A stretch of DNA of 64,000 nucleotides from Butyrivibrio sp. (GCF_015056685.1 NZ_SVFW01000017.1:1-64000), one strand, 5' to 3'; positions 6,716 through 15,245 are shown, counted from the first letter of the stretch. Notes: a model not told the origin generated them from the letters alone. Made by a program: numbers and translations.

Positions 6716-7984
6716 ATGATAAAAAAAGAAATGATCGCCATGCTGCTGGCAGGGGGCCAGGGCAGCAGATTGGGAGTGTTAACTGCCAAGATGGCAAAGC
6801 CTGCAGTTTCATTTGGGGGAAAGTACAGAATCATCGATTTCCCACTTAGTAACTGCATCAATTCTGGAGTGGACACTGTGGGAGTTCTTACACAGTATCG
6901 TCCCCTAAGACTTAATTCTCACATTGGTATAGGTATCCCGTGGGACCTCGACCGTAATTTTGGTGGAGTAACTGTACTCCCTCCTTACGAGAAGAGTTCT
7001 AATAGTGAATGGTATACCGGTACAGCCAATGCTATTTACCAAAACCTTGAATATATGGAAAATTATAATCCGGATTATGTTTTGATCCTTTCAGGTGATC
7101 ATATATATAAGATGGATTATGAAACAATGCTTGATTTCCACAAGGCAAGTCATGCGGATGCTACGATCGCAGTTATGCCTGTTCCTATGGAAGAGGCCAG
7201 CAGATTCGGTATTATGATCACCGATGAAAATAAAAAGATTGTAGATTTCGAGGAGAAACCTGAGCATCCACGCAGCAATCTTGCTTCTATGGGTATCTAT
7301 ATTTTCTCATGGAAAGCTTTAAAAGAGGCACTTATAGCTAATAAGGATCAGGCAGGCCTTGACTTTGGTAAGCATATTATTCCTTATTGTAAGGAAAAGG
7401 GCCAGGCTCTTTATGCTTACGAGTTTGATGGATATTGGAAGGATGTAGGAACACTTACATCTTACTGGCAGGCTAACATGGAGCTTATCGATATAGTTCC
7501 TGAGTTTAACCTGTATGAAGAATATTGGAAGATTTACACAGCCAGCGACGTTCAGCCGCCTCAGTACCTTGGACCAGATAGCGCAATTGAGCGCAGTATC
7601 GTAGGTGAGGGCTGTGAAATTTACGGTAAGGTTTATAACTCAGTTATAGGCCCCGGCGTAAAAATTGGAAAAGATACAGTTGTAAGCCACTCTATTATTA
7701 TGAATGAAACAGAGATTGGTGAAGGCTGCAACATAGAAAAAGGAATCATTGCTGAGAAGGTTAAGATTGGTAACAACGTCAAGATTGGAGCCTTCGAGGA
7801 AAAAGAGAATGAGACAAAGCCAAGCATATACTGTGAAGGTCTCTGCACTGTCGGCGAGAAATCTGTTATTCCAAACGATGTGACAATCGGTAAGAACATC
7901 ATGATTTCCGGTATTACTACTGCTGAAGATTATCCAAACGGAATACTTGAAAGCGGCAGAACATTAGATAAGGCAGGTGATTGA
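6716..7984 (+). CDS. glgC: Glucose-1-phosphate adenylyltransferase, catalytic subunit
   Basis: Makes ADP-glucose from glucose 1-phosphate and ATP, the committed step of glycogen synthesis. 422 residues. The N-terminal nucleotidyltransferase loop is LLAGGQGSRLGVLT (about 10-23) with the allosteric/substrate segment KPAVSFGGKYRIIDFPLSN. Further motifs are LSGDHIYKMDY, FEEKPEHPRS and DGYWKDVGT. The C-terminus is a left-handed beta-helix of hexapeptide repeats (about 295-410). The downstream glgD starts one base after this stop. In clostridia and bacilli GlgC and GlgD form a heterotetramer in which GlgD is regulatory. Confidence 0.96.
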   Translation: MIKKEMIAMLLAGGQGSRLGVLTAKMAKPAVSFGGKYRIIDFPLSNCINSGVDTVGVLTQYRPLRLNSHIGIGIPWDLDRNFGGVTVLPPYEKSSNSEWYTGTANAIYQNLEYMENYNPDYVLILSGDHIYKMDYETMLDFHKASHADATIAVMPVPMEEASRFGIMITDENKKIVDFEEKPEHPRSNLASMGIYIFSWKALKEALIANKDQAGLDFGKHIIPYCKEKGQALYAYEFDGYWKDVGTLTSYWQANMELIDIVPEFNLYEEYWKIYTASDVQPPQYLGPDSAIERSIVGEGCEIYGKVYNSVIGPGVKIGKDTVVSHSIIMNETEIGEGCNIEKGIIAEKVKIGNNVKIGAFEEKENETKPSIYCEGLCTVGEKSVIPNDVTIGKNIMISGITTAEDYPNGILESGRTLDKAGD

Positions 7985-7985
7985 C

Positions 7986-9104
7986 ATGAGAGCGATTGGC
8001 ATTATTTTAGCAGGTGGTAGCAGTAGCAGAATGCAGGAGCTCTCCAAGAAAAGAGCAGTCTGCGCTATGCCTGTAGCAGGATTTTACAGAAGTATCGATT
8101 TTGCACTGAGTAATATGACAAACTCTCATATTCAGACAGTTGCAGTATTTACGCAGTACAATGCAGGAAGTCTTAATTCACACTTAAGTTCTTCAAAGTG
8201 GTGGGATTTCGGACGTAAGCAGGGAGGTCTTTACGTATTTACTCCTGCTGTTAAGGCATCAGGAAACCTCTGGTACAGAGGAACAGCTGATGCGATCGCG
8301 CAGAACCTTGACTTCTTAAGGGGCTGCCACGAGCCATACGTTATCATCACTTCCGGTGACTGCGTTTATAAAATGGATTATGCAAAGCTTCTTGAATACC
8401 ACATTCAGAAACAGGCAGATATTACAGTAGTATGTAAGGACATGCCTGCTGACATTGATACTGAGAGATTCGGAACCATCAGAATGAACGAGGAGAGCCG
8501 AATCGAAGAGTTCGAGGAAAAGCCTGTAGTATCAAGGTCCAATACCATTTCATGTGGTATCTATGTAATAAGAAGACGCCAGCTCATCGAACTTATTGAA
8601 AGAGCTGAAGAGGAAGAGAGATACGACTTCGTTAGAGATATTCTTGTAAGATACAAGGATATGAAACGAATCTATGGATACAAGATAAAAGAGTATTGGA
8701 ACAACATCGCTTCTGTAGAGGATTATTACAGAACAAACATGGATTTCCTCAAACCAGAGGTAAGACAGTACTTCTTCCGTGAGTATCCTGGTATCTACAC
8801 AAAGGTAGTTGATCTTCCACCTGCAAAGTACAACGTGGGAGTTAACGTTAAAAACAGCCTTATATCCAGTGGATGTATCATCAATGGTGCAATAGAAGAT
8901 TCCGTTATTTTCAAGGGGGCATTTGTCGGAAACAACTGTTACATCAAGAACTCGATCATCCTCAATGACGTTTACATCGGCGACAATTCTCATATTGAGA
9001 ACTGCATCGTTGAAAGTCATGGAACAATTCAGGCAAATTCTTACTACAAAGAGGAAAACGGCATAAAGATTGTAGTTGAGAATAATGAGAGATACGTATT
9101 GTAA
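7986..9104 (+). CDS. glgD: Glucose-1-phosphate adenylyltransferase-like regulatory subunit
   Basis: 372 residues, related to GlgC but with the catalytic loop changed to LAGGSSSRMQELSKKR, typical of the GlgD subunit. It keeps the nucleotidyltransferase fold (YRGTADAIAQN, SGDCVYKMDY, FEEKPVVSRS) and the C-terminal beta-helix. In Firmicutes GlgD stimulates GlgC and is poorly active alone. A GTG at 7977 is in frame, but ATG 7986 fits the family start MRAIGIILAGG and follows directly after the glgC stop with AAGG upstream. It is co-transcribed with glgC. Confidence 0.93.
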   Translation: MRAIGIILAGGSSSRMQELSKKRAVCAMPVAGFYRSIDFALSNMTNSHIQTVAVFTQYNAGSLNSHLSSSKWWDFGRKQGGLYVFTPAVKASGNLWYRGTADAIAQNLDFLRGCHEPYVIITSGDCVYKMDYAKLLEYHIQKQADITVVCKDMPADIDTERFGTIRMNEESRIEEFEEKPVVSRSNTISCGIYVIRRRQLIELIERAEEEERYDFVRDILVRYKDMKRIYGYKIKEYWNNIASVEDYYRTNMDFLKPEVRQYFFREYPGIYTKVVDLPPAKYNVGVNVKNSLISSGCIINGAIEDSVIFKGAFVGNNCYIKNSIILNDVYIGDNSHIENCIVESHGTIQANSYYKEENGIKIVVENNERYVL

Positions 9105-9146
9105 TTTTTTACATTATTAACTGTTATGACCGAGAGGGGGTACATG

Positions 9147-9434
9147 ATGAAAATCACAGACGTAAGAGTTAGAAAAGTCACAAAGCAGGGAAAAATGCGT
9201 GCAGTAGTATCAGTTACTTTTGACAATGAATTTGTAGTTCATGATATAAAGGTAATTGAAGGAGAAAGAGGACTGTTCATCGCGATGCCAAGCAAGAAGT
9301 CAACTGACGGCGAGTATCGTGATATCGCTCATCCAATCAATTCTGACACACGTAAGATCTTACAGGATACTATTCTTGATGCTTACGACAAGGCAGCAGT
9401 AGAAGAAACGGCAGATGGAGAAGTTACAGAATAA
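9147..9434 (+). CDS. spoVG: SpoVG, septation/RNA-binding regulator
   Basis: A small 95-residue protein starting MKITDVRVRKV and containing VVHDIKVIEGERGLFIAMPSKK-type sequence, the hallmark of SpoVG. It ends in an acidic tail. In Bacillus and Listeria it affects septation and binds nucleic acids. Starts at 9126 and 9144 are in frame, but GAGAGGGGG (9132-9140) positions ATG 9147 best and gives the family N-terminus. It is close downstream of glgD and ends at its own terminator. Confidence 0.95.
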   Translation: MKITDVRVRKVTKQGKMRAVVSVTFDNEFVVHDIKVIEGERGLFIAMPSKKSTDGEYRDIAHPINSDTRKILQDTILDAYDKAAVEETADGEVTE

Positions 9435-9447
9435 TCCATATCTACTT

Positions 9448-9476
9448 GCTTAAATTAACAGAATAATGGTATAGTG
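9448..9476 (+). promoter_or_regulatory. Sigma-A promoter upstream of pth-mfd
   Basis: TTGCTT (9448-9453), exact 17-bp spacer, TATAGT (9471-9476). It lies just after spoVG and before the spoVG terminator, so its transcripts would start close to that hairpin; read-through into pth is needed. Confidence 0.6.
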
Positions 9477-9487
9477 GAAACAATTAA

Positions 9488-9522
9488 ATGGGGCTTAAGG
9501 TACATTATGTACTAAGCCCCAT
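9488..9522 (+). terminator. Terminator after spoVG
   Basis: ATGGGGCTTA (9488-9497) pairs with TAAGCCCCAT (9513-9522); an inner GTAC/GTAC pair extends the stem, followed by TTATTT. The promoter at 9448-9476 fires into it, so it may act as an attenuator for pth. Confidence 0.75.
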
Positions 9523-9553
9523 TTATTTCGGTGTATAAAAGGGGAAAATAAGC

Positions 9554-10177
9554 GTGTTGGGGATTTTTAAGAGATTATTTGGTAAAAAAGAAGAGGAAAC
9601 AGGAAGAATGTTTGTAATAGCGGGACTTGGAAACCCTGAAAAGAAATACTTTGGAACAAGACATAACGTGGGCTTTGCAACAATAGATGCCCTTTCAGAT
9701 AAATATGGAATAGAGCTTACTGAGACTAAGTTCAAGGCAGCTTTTGGAAAAGGAAGAATTGGTAACGAGAGAGTTATCCTCGTAAAGCCTCTTACCTATA
9801 TGAACCTTAGCGGTGAAGCCATCAGACCGATCTGCGATTATTTTAAAGTGGATACAAAAGAAGAACTTATAGTCATATCCGATGACGTGGAGCTGGATGC
9901 AGGAAACATAAGAGTAAGACCAAAGGGCAGCGCCGGCGGACATAACGGACTTAAGAACATAATCGCCCAGCTTGGACACAGTGAATTTAACCGTGTCCGT
10001 GTGGGAGTGGGTAAAAAACCTAAAGAATACGATATGGTTGACTGGGTACTTGGCCACTTTGAGGGCGAGGATCAGGTATCTATAAAAGAAGGAATAGATT
10101 TAGCAGCATCTGCAGTTGTTGAGATAATGGAAAATGGCGTCGACAGCGCCATGAACAAGTTTAATGGTAAAAAATAA
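9554..10177 (+). CDS. pth: Peptidyl-tRNA hydrolase
   Basis: Releases tRNA from prematurely dropped peptidyl-tRNA. The core begins MFVIAGLGNPEKKYFGTRHN (catalytic His in TRHNVGF) and continues with KPLTYMNLSGEA, DDVELDAGNIRVRPKGSAGGHNGLKN and RVRVGVGKKP. The start is uncertain. GTG 9554 has AAAGGGG upstream and adds an 18-residue basic N-terminus; ATG 9608 gives the usual 189-residue protein but its closest purine run is almost adjacent. The pth-mfd order is conserved in Firmicutes; mfd begins at the base after the pth stop codon. Confidence 0.95.
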   Translation: MLGIFKRLFGKKEEETGRMFVIAGLGNPEKKYFGTRHNVGFATIDALSDKYGIELTETKFKAAFGKGRIGNERVILVKPLTYMNLSGEAIRPICDYFKVDTKEELIVISDDVELDAGNIRVRPKGSAGGHNGLKNIIAQLGHSEFNRVRVGVGKKPKEYDMVDWVLGHFEGEDQVSIKEGIDLAASAVVEIMENGVDSAMNKFNGKK

Positions 10178-13100
10178 ATGAGAGCGATCACAACTCCTTT
10201 ACATGAGTTAACTGAATTTGAAGAAATTAATAAGTACCTTGAGAAGCCTTTTGCCTGCGCAGAAGTTACAGGTTGCGTGGATTCTCAAAAGCTCCATTTC
10301 ATCGACAGTCTTGGGGCTGATTTTAAGTACAAGATCATCGTGACTTATTCTGACCTTCGGGCAAAAGAGATCTATGAGGATTACAAGTTTTATGACAAGA
10401 ATGTCACTGTGTATCCGGCAAAAGACCTTATCTTTTACCAGGCTGATGTTCACAGCAATGAGATTGTAAGACAGAGAATAAGATGCATGAGAAGACTTAT
10501 CGAGGGAAGGCCTGTAACAGTGGTCACCACCTTCTCTGCCCTTATGGCGCCTCAGATAAAGCCTGAGATCATAAAGGAAAACATCCTTTCAATCGACAGA
10601 CATAAGCCTGTTGATGAGACAGAGATCACCAAAAAGCTGGTAGCCATGGGCTATATCAGGAACTATCAGGTTGAAGGCCCGGGCGAATTTTCTGTTCGTG
10701 GTGATATTGTGGATGTCTTTGACCTGACTGAGGATAACCCTTACAGAATAGAACTGTGGGGGGATGAGATACAGTCTATCAGAAGCTTCGACATTCTTTC
10801 TCAGAGATCCCTTGAAAAGCTGGAATCAATTGAGATTTATCCTGCATCTGAGATTATCCTTGATGAAGATAAGCTTCAGGAAGGAATGAAAAGGATCCAG
10901 GAAGAAACTGACAGATGCGTCGAGGTACTGCGCTCGGAGTTTAAGACCAAAGAGGCACACCAGCTTAAAACTCAGACTGAAGAACTTAGGGAGCAGCTCT
11001 TTGAACTAAAGACATCAGTTAACCTTGAGAGCTATATCAGATATTTCTATGAGGATACGGTAACCATTCAGGAAATGTTCCCTAAGGGAAAGAGCTGTAT
11101 CTTTATCGATGAGCCCGGAAGAGTGGCAGAGCACGCCATGGCAGTTGAAGCTGAGTTCAGAGAGAGCATGACCCACAGAGCAGAAAAGGGATATGTTCTT
11201 CCGGGACAGATGGATCTTTTGTATGGGACTGATAACTGCGTCAGCAGAATGGCGAACGGCAGAAGAGTTATCATTTCTTCGTTACCTATCCCCAAGAGCC
11301 AGAATATCTTTTCACCGGAAAAGAGCTGGGATATAAAGGCAAGGAGTGTAGCGCCCTACAACAACAGTTTTGAGTCTCTTGTAAAAGACCTGAAGTCTTA
11401 CGTGAAGCAGGGCTACAGAGTGCTTATTCTCTCAGGTTCCAGAACCAGGGCAAAAAGAATTGTTGATGACCTAAGGGATAACCTTGTCAGCGCATTTTAT
11501 AGCGAAGACCCAGGAAGAGTACTAAAGCCCGGCGAGATTATGACTTACTACGGCAGGATACTAAAGGGCTTTGAGTACCCTGATATTAAGTTTGCAGTAA
11601 TTGCTGAGTCAGACATTTTTACCGAGCATACCAAGAAGAGAAAAAAGAAAAAGAGCACCTATAAGGGTGAGAAGATATCTGACTTTGCAGACCTTAAGAT
11701 CGGTGATTACGTGGTTCATGAGGACCACGGACTTGGTATCTACAGAGGTATTGAGAAGATTGAGACAGACCATGTGGTAAAGGATTACATTAAAGTTGAA
11801 TATGGAGATGGTGGAAATCTCTATATTCTTGCGACAGGTCTTTCTGTTATTCAGAAATATGCTTCCGGCGGCGACGACAGCGAGCACACCCATAAGCCCA
11901 AGCTCAATAAGCTTGGAAGCGGCGACTGGAGCCACACTAAGGCGAAGGTCAAGGCAGCAGTTGAGGAAGTGGCTCAGGACCTTGTTGAGCTTTATGCAAA
12001 GCGCCAGCAGGCTGTTGGATATCAGTTTGGAAAAGACACTGTGTGGCAGCAGGAGTTTGAGGATGCTTTCCCTTATCAGGAGACAGATGATCAGCTTACG
12101 GCCATAGAGGATACAAAGAGGGATATGGAGTCCACCAAGACCATGGACAGACTTATCTGCGGAGACGTTGGCTTTGGAAAGACAGAGATTGCCATAAGGG
12201 CTGCCTTTAAGGCGGTTCAGGACGGCAAACAGGTTGCAGTCCTTGTTCCTACTACTATTCTCGCGCAGCAGCATTACAATACATTTTCAGAAAGAATGCG
12301 TGATTTCCCTGTAAGAGTGGACCTTATGTCCAGATTCAGGACTGCAGCGGAGCAAAAGAAAACCGTTCAGGACCTGCAAAAGGGACTTGTGGATATTGTC
12401 ATTGGAACCCACAGACTTTTGTCAAAAGATGTGAAGTACAAGGATTTGGGACTGCTTATTGTGGATGAGGAGCAGCGTTTTGGCGTTACCCACAAAGAAA
12501 AGCTAAAGACACTAAAAGAGAATATTGATGTTCTCACTTTGTCAGCGACACCTATTCCTCGTACCCTTCATATGTCACTTGTGGGTATCAGAGAGATGAG
12601 CGTCCTTGAGGAAGCTCCAAATGACAGAATGCCAATTCAGACCTATGTTATGGAGTACAATGACGAGCTTGTAAGAGAGGCCATTGTCCGAGAGCTTTCA
12701 AGGAATGGTCAGGTTTACTATGTTTACAACAGAGTAAATACCATTGCTGATATGGCGGCTCAGATACAAAAGCTTGTACCGGAGGCCAATGTTGCTTTTG
12801 CCCATGGACAGATGAAAGAGTCTGAACTTGAAAGAATCATGTACGACTTCATTGATGGAACCATCGATGTGCTTGTTTCAACAACTATCATTGAGACGGG
12901 ACTTGATATCCCTAATGTTAATACAATGATAATCCACGACTCTGATAAGATGGGACTTTCACAGCTCTATCAGTTAAGAGGAAGAGTTGGTCGTTCCAAC
13001 AGGACAGCTTATGCATTCCTTATGTATAAGAGAGATAAGATGCTAAAAGAAGTAGCTGAAAAGCGACTTTCCGCCATCAGAGAGTTCACTGATCTTGGAA

Positions 13101-13744
13101 GCGGATTCAAGATTGCCATGCGTGACCTTGAGATCAGAGGAGCTGGAAGCCTTCTTGGAAGAAAGCAGTCAGGCCACATGCAGGCAGTAGGATATGACCT
13201 GTATTGCAAGATGCTTGGAGAAGCAGTCAGGATCAAGAAAGGCGACAGCACAGACGATGAGCTTCTTAATGCTATCAACACCAGCATTGATCTTGATGTG
13301 GATGCTTTCATTCCTAATGAATATATCATGAACGAAGAGCAGAAGCTCGAAATATATAAGCGAATAGCAACACTGGAAAACCAGCAGGAATGCGATGATA
13401 TGAGAGATGAGCTCATAGACAGATTCGGAGAAGTGCCTCAGGCAGCAGATAACCTTCTTAGGATATCTCTTTTGCGCTCCAAGGCCCATTCACTCTACAT
13501 TCCGGAAATCAAAGGTGGAAACGGAACCATAGAGTTTAAGATCAATCCAAACGCCAAGATTGACGCCGGCAAGATACCGGGCTTCATAGCTTCCTACAAA
13601 GGAAATATGGCTTTCCACAGCGCCGGAATACCAGTGTTTGTCTACAAGTACCAAAAGGACGGCAATCCAACCAAAGCCGGACAAAAACTCCTCGAAGATG
13701 CCGAGGAGATTGTGGAAAAGATGAGAGCACTCGTCAGGGAATAA
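10178..13744 (+). CDS. mfd: Transcription-repair coupling factor
   Basis: 1188 residues. The N-terminal UvrB-like domains include YQVEGPGEFSVRGDIVDVF. The RNA-polymerase-interacting domain has IGDYVVHEDHGLGIYRGIEK. Next is the RecG-like translocase: Walker A GDVGFGKTE (about 661-669), VDEEQRFGVTHKEKLK (about 762), and LSATPIPRTLHMS. The C-terminal domain is the UvrA-binding segment. Mfd displaces stalled RNA polymerase and recruits UvrA; uvrB and uvrA are elsewhere in this window. No terminator is apparent at its end; the transcript would run into the left arm of the 13,767 element. Confidence 0.97.
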   Translation: MRAITTPLHELTEFEEINKYLEKPFACAEVTGCVDSQKLHFIDSLGADFKYKIIVTYSDLRAKEIYEDYKFYDKNVTVYPAKDLIFYQADVHSNEIVRQRIRCMRRLIEGRPVTVVTTFSALMAPQIKPEIIKENILSIDRHKPVDETEITKKLVAMGYIRNYQVEGPGEFSVRGDIVDVFDLTEDNPYRIELWGDEIQSIRSFDILSQRSLEKLESIEIYPASEIILDEDKLQEGMKRIQEETDRCVEVLRSEFKTKEAHQLKTQTEELREQLFELKTSVNLESYIRYFYEDTVTIQEMFPKGKSCIFIDEPGRVAEHAMAVEAEFRESMTHRAEKGYVLPGQMDLLYGTDNCVSRMANGRRVIISSLPIPKSQNIFSPEKSWDIKARSVAPYNNSFESLVKDLKSYVKQGYRVLILSGSRTRAKRIVDDLRDNLVSAFYSEDPGRVLKPGEIMTYYGRILKGFEYPDIKFAVIAESDIFTEHTKKRKKKKSTYKGEKISDFADLKIGDYVVHEDHGLGIYRGIEKIETDHVVKDYIKVEYGDGGNLYILATGLSVIQKYASGGDDSEHTHKPKLNKLGSGDWSHTKAKVKAAVEEVAQDLVELYAKRQQAVGYQFGKDTVWQQEFEDAFPYQETDDQLTAIEDTKRDMESTKTMDRLICGDVGFGKTEIAIRAAFKAVQDGKQVAVLVPTTILAQQHYNTFSERMRDFPVRVDLMSRFRTAAEQKKTVQDLQKGLVDIVIGTHRLLSKDVKYKDLGLLIVDEEQRFGVTHKEKLKTLKENIDVLTLSATPIPRTLHMSLVGIREMSVLEEAPNDRMPIQTYVMEYNDELVREAIVRELSRNGQVYYVYNRVNTIADMAAQIQKLVPEANVAFAHGQMKESELERIMYDFIDGTIDVLVSTTIIETGLDIPNVNTMIIHDSDKMGLSQLYQLRGRVGRSNRTAYAFLMYKRDKMLKEVAEKRLSAIREFTDLGSGFKIAMRDLEIRGAGSLLGRKQSGHMQAVGYDLYCKMLGEAVRIKKGDSTDDELLNAINTSIDLDVDAFIPNEYIMNEEQKLEIYKRIATLENQQECDDMRDELIDRFGEVPQAADNLLRISLLRSKAHSLYIPEIKGGNGTIEFKINPNAKIDAGKIPGFIASYKGNMAFHSAGIPVFVYKYQKDGNPTKAGQKLLEDAEEIVEKMRALVRE

Positions 13745-13995
13745 TACTTTCATTTTTGAAGTATAGATGGTGGCTTCGTACGCCACCATTGACTGAACCT
13801 GAGGAAAACGCCTTTGTCTGCGAGCCGACGGTGAGGATGATGGGAACAGTAGTCAGATTCATGCACCGTCGGATCCAGCATTGTAGCGTTTTCCTCAGAA
13901 CCCGTCAATGGCAAGCACCTTGCGGTGTGTCTGGTTTAAGGTGCCTCAGGCTCTGAATCCGAGAACAGTAGAAGTGGCTAGTTTCAAGGAATCAT

Positions 13996-14291
13996 GGGCA
14001 TATAGCTAGTTTTTAATAGCTCGGCCACCCAAAATAAAACCGTTTTTGGGCTCATAGCCGGATATCAGGCTTGCAGCCACCCCTCACCATGGCTTTTATC
14101 ACAGGCGATTGGGCATATACGGTAATTATCCGTCCGCAGCCACCCTTTTAACGGGTGGCCCGCAGCTTGAAATCGGCCTATAAGCCCATTTGAAGTTCGT
14201 GAGGGGTGGCTGGCTTCGCAAAAAGCTGCTATATACCCAAAATAGTAAAGAATCGTAGGTGGCTGGAAGCTTTACAAAGCGCTATATGCCC
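13996..14291. repeat. Module 1 of nested 11-mers inside the 1.37-kb element
   Basis: GGGCATATAGC (+, 13,996), GGGCATATACG (+, 14,111), GGGTATATAGC (-, 14,228-14,238) and GGGCATATAGC (-, 14,281-14,291) form outer and inner inverted pairs. A further pair CAGCCACCCCTCAC (about 14,076)/GTGAGGGGTGGCTG (about 14,199) and a small hairpin GCCACCC-TTTTAAC-GGGTGGC (about 14,143-14,160) lie within. Confidence 0.75.
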
Positions 14292-14317
14292 AAAGCAATT
14301 TCTATTGGTTGGCGATT

Positions 14318-14515
14318 CAAATTGGATAAATGTGGGATTAATTGAGATGTGGGATAAGATCAAAAAAACTGTAACGTTTATCCTATTATGTCATAGCGAT
14401 CATGCTGCGATGTAGGATAACAGCAAAAGATTTGTAATACTTATTCCACTCTATCCAAGCCGATTTCCAGAGCTGTGGGATAAAACATGAAATTCTATCG
14501 GAGTTATCCCACATC
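14318..14515. repeat. Central spacer with repeated GGGATAA-type motifs
   Basis: GTGGGATAA-like words occur on both strands: TTGGATAAATGTGGGATTA and GATGTGGGATAAGATC (about 14,319-14,361), TTTATCCTA (minus), GATGTAGGATAAC (about 14,408), GCTGTGGGATAAAAC (about 14,470) and GAGTTATCCCACATC (minus, about 14,501). They lie only between the two 11-mer modules. Confidence 0.6.
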
Positions 14516-14580
14516 ATCGCATACATCTTTCATACATCACTCAAAAATCTTCTCCTAACTCTGGATTGTCACAGTGAAAT

Positions 14581-14812
14581 GGGTATATAGCTATACTTTT
14601 TAAGTTACGACATCCATCGGGAGAATTCTCGGTAAGGGAAAATGGGTATATACGAGAAAAAATAGAACTACACATCCATTGAATGAGTGATATGAGACGA
14701 TCAACCACCTATAAAAGGGTGTGTGAACTTCAAAAAGTCCGTATATACCCAAAATCACAAGTCAGAAATCTTGGTGAGTGATGCTGTAATCTCAAAATCA
14801 AGCTATATACCC
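14581..14812. repeat. Module 2 of nested 11-mers inside the 1.37-kb element
   Basis: GGGTATATAGC (+, 14,581-14,591) pairs with GCTATATACCC (14,802-14,812). GGGTATATACG (+, 14,644-14,654) pairs with CGTATATACCC (14,740-14,750). The outer pair agrees in its last two bases (GC) and the inner pair in its own (CG), so each partner matches exactly, giving two stacked perfect stems of 11-13 bp. Confidence 0.75.
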
Positions 14813-14882
14813 AAAACAGCATTTTCGCTCTCATTACATGGGGAGTCGCGAGCATATAGCACTACGCATTCTTGAAAGTGGC

Positions 14883-14979
14883 CACTTCTGATGTTTCTGG
14901 ATTCAGAGCCCGAGGCACCTTAAAGTAGCCGCCCCTACTGTTCCTGGATTTGGAGCCTGAGGCACTTTAATGCAGCCAC
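14883..14979. repeat. Two tandem copies of a roughly 50-bp unit at the right arm
   Basis: CTGATGTTTCTGGATTCAGAGCC.. and CTACTGTTCCTGGATTTGGAGCC.. both continue GAGGCAC.TTAA.G.AGCC. The left arm has only one such unit (about 13,941-13,975), so the right side has gained or kept a duplication. Confidence 0.65.
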
Positions 14980-15155
14980 ACCGCAAGGTGCTTGCCATTG
15001 ACGGGGTCTGAGGAAAACGCTACAATGCTGAATCCGACGGTGCATGAATGAAGCTACTGTTCCCATCATTCTCACCGTCGGCTCGCAGATAAAGGCGTTT
15101 TCCTCAGGTTCAGTCAATGGTGGCGTACGGAGCCATTACTTACGTATATACAAAT

Positions 15156-15203
15156 AAAGAGGATACTTGTCCAACCAATCTGGTTGGCAAGTATCCTCTC
15201 TTT
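15156..15203. terminator. Strong bidirectional terminator
   Basis: AGAGGATACTTG-T-CCAACC (15,158-15,176) pairs with GGTTGG-CAAGTATCCTCT (15,182-15,199) with one bulge and a 5-nt loop. T-rich tracts follow on both sides (CTTTAATATA rightward, CTTTATTTG leftward). It ends the leftward U32-like gene and insulates it from the 1.37-kb element. Confidence 0.85.
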
Positions 15204-15245
15204 AATATACAGTGTAGAAAAGAACTGTAAAGAATTGATTCTTTT

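Larger units (their letters stand above)
13767..15139. repeat. 1.37-kb gene-free nested palindromic element with about 220-bp inverted arms
   Basis: Left arm (about 13,767-13,985) and right arm (about 14,920-15,139) are inverted copies with scattered substitutions. Each arm is a palindrome: CCATTGAC...GAGGAAAACGC pairs with GCGTTTTCCTC...GTCAATGG (13,786-13,812 with 13,886-13,911), and inside it CCGACGGTG/CACCGTCGG (13,825-13,833 with 13,864-13,872). Between the arms are two nested modules built on the 11-mer GGGYATATASS and a spacer with repeated GGGATAA. No convincing gene lies inside. It is between mfd and a U32-like gene. Function unknown: large structured RNA, iterated protein-binding site or remnant of a mobile element are all possible. 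Confidence 0.85.

Noticed and set aside
11609..12274. 221-codon antisense frame inside mfd
   Set aside because: Shadow of the conserved mfd helicase domain; no ribosome-binding site and no family match. Likewise the 156-codon antisense frame at 8550-9020 in glgD.
13756..13956. 66-codon open frame in the left arm of the 1.37-kb element, matching a 60-codon frame at 14,935-15,117
   Set aside because: Both frames exist because the arms are inverted copies. Differences between them do not favour third codon positions, there is no ribosome-binding site, and the sequence is a palindrome, so structure rather than protein explains the similarity.
14206..14415. 69-codon frame within the 1.37-kb element
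   Set aside because: It crosses the 11-mer and GGGATAA repeats, has no ribosome-binding site or codon usage like the neighbours, and resembles no known protein.
13996..14812. CRISPR array
   Set aside because: Repeats are 11 bp, alternate in strand, have unequal spacing and there are no cas genes.
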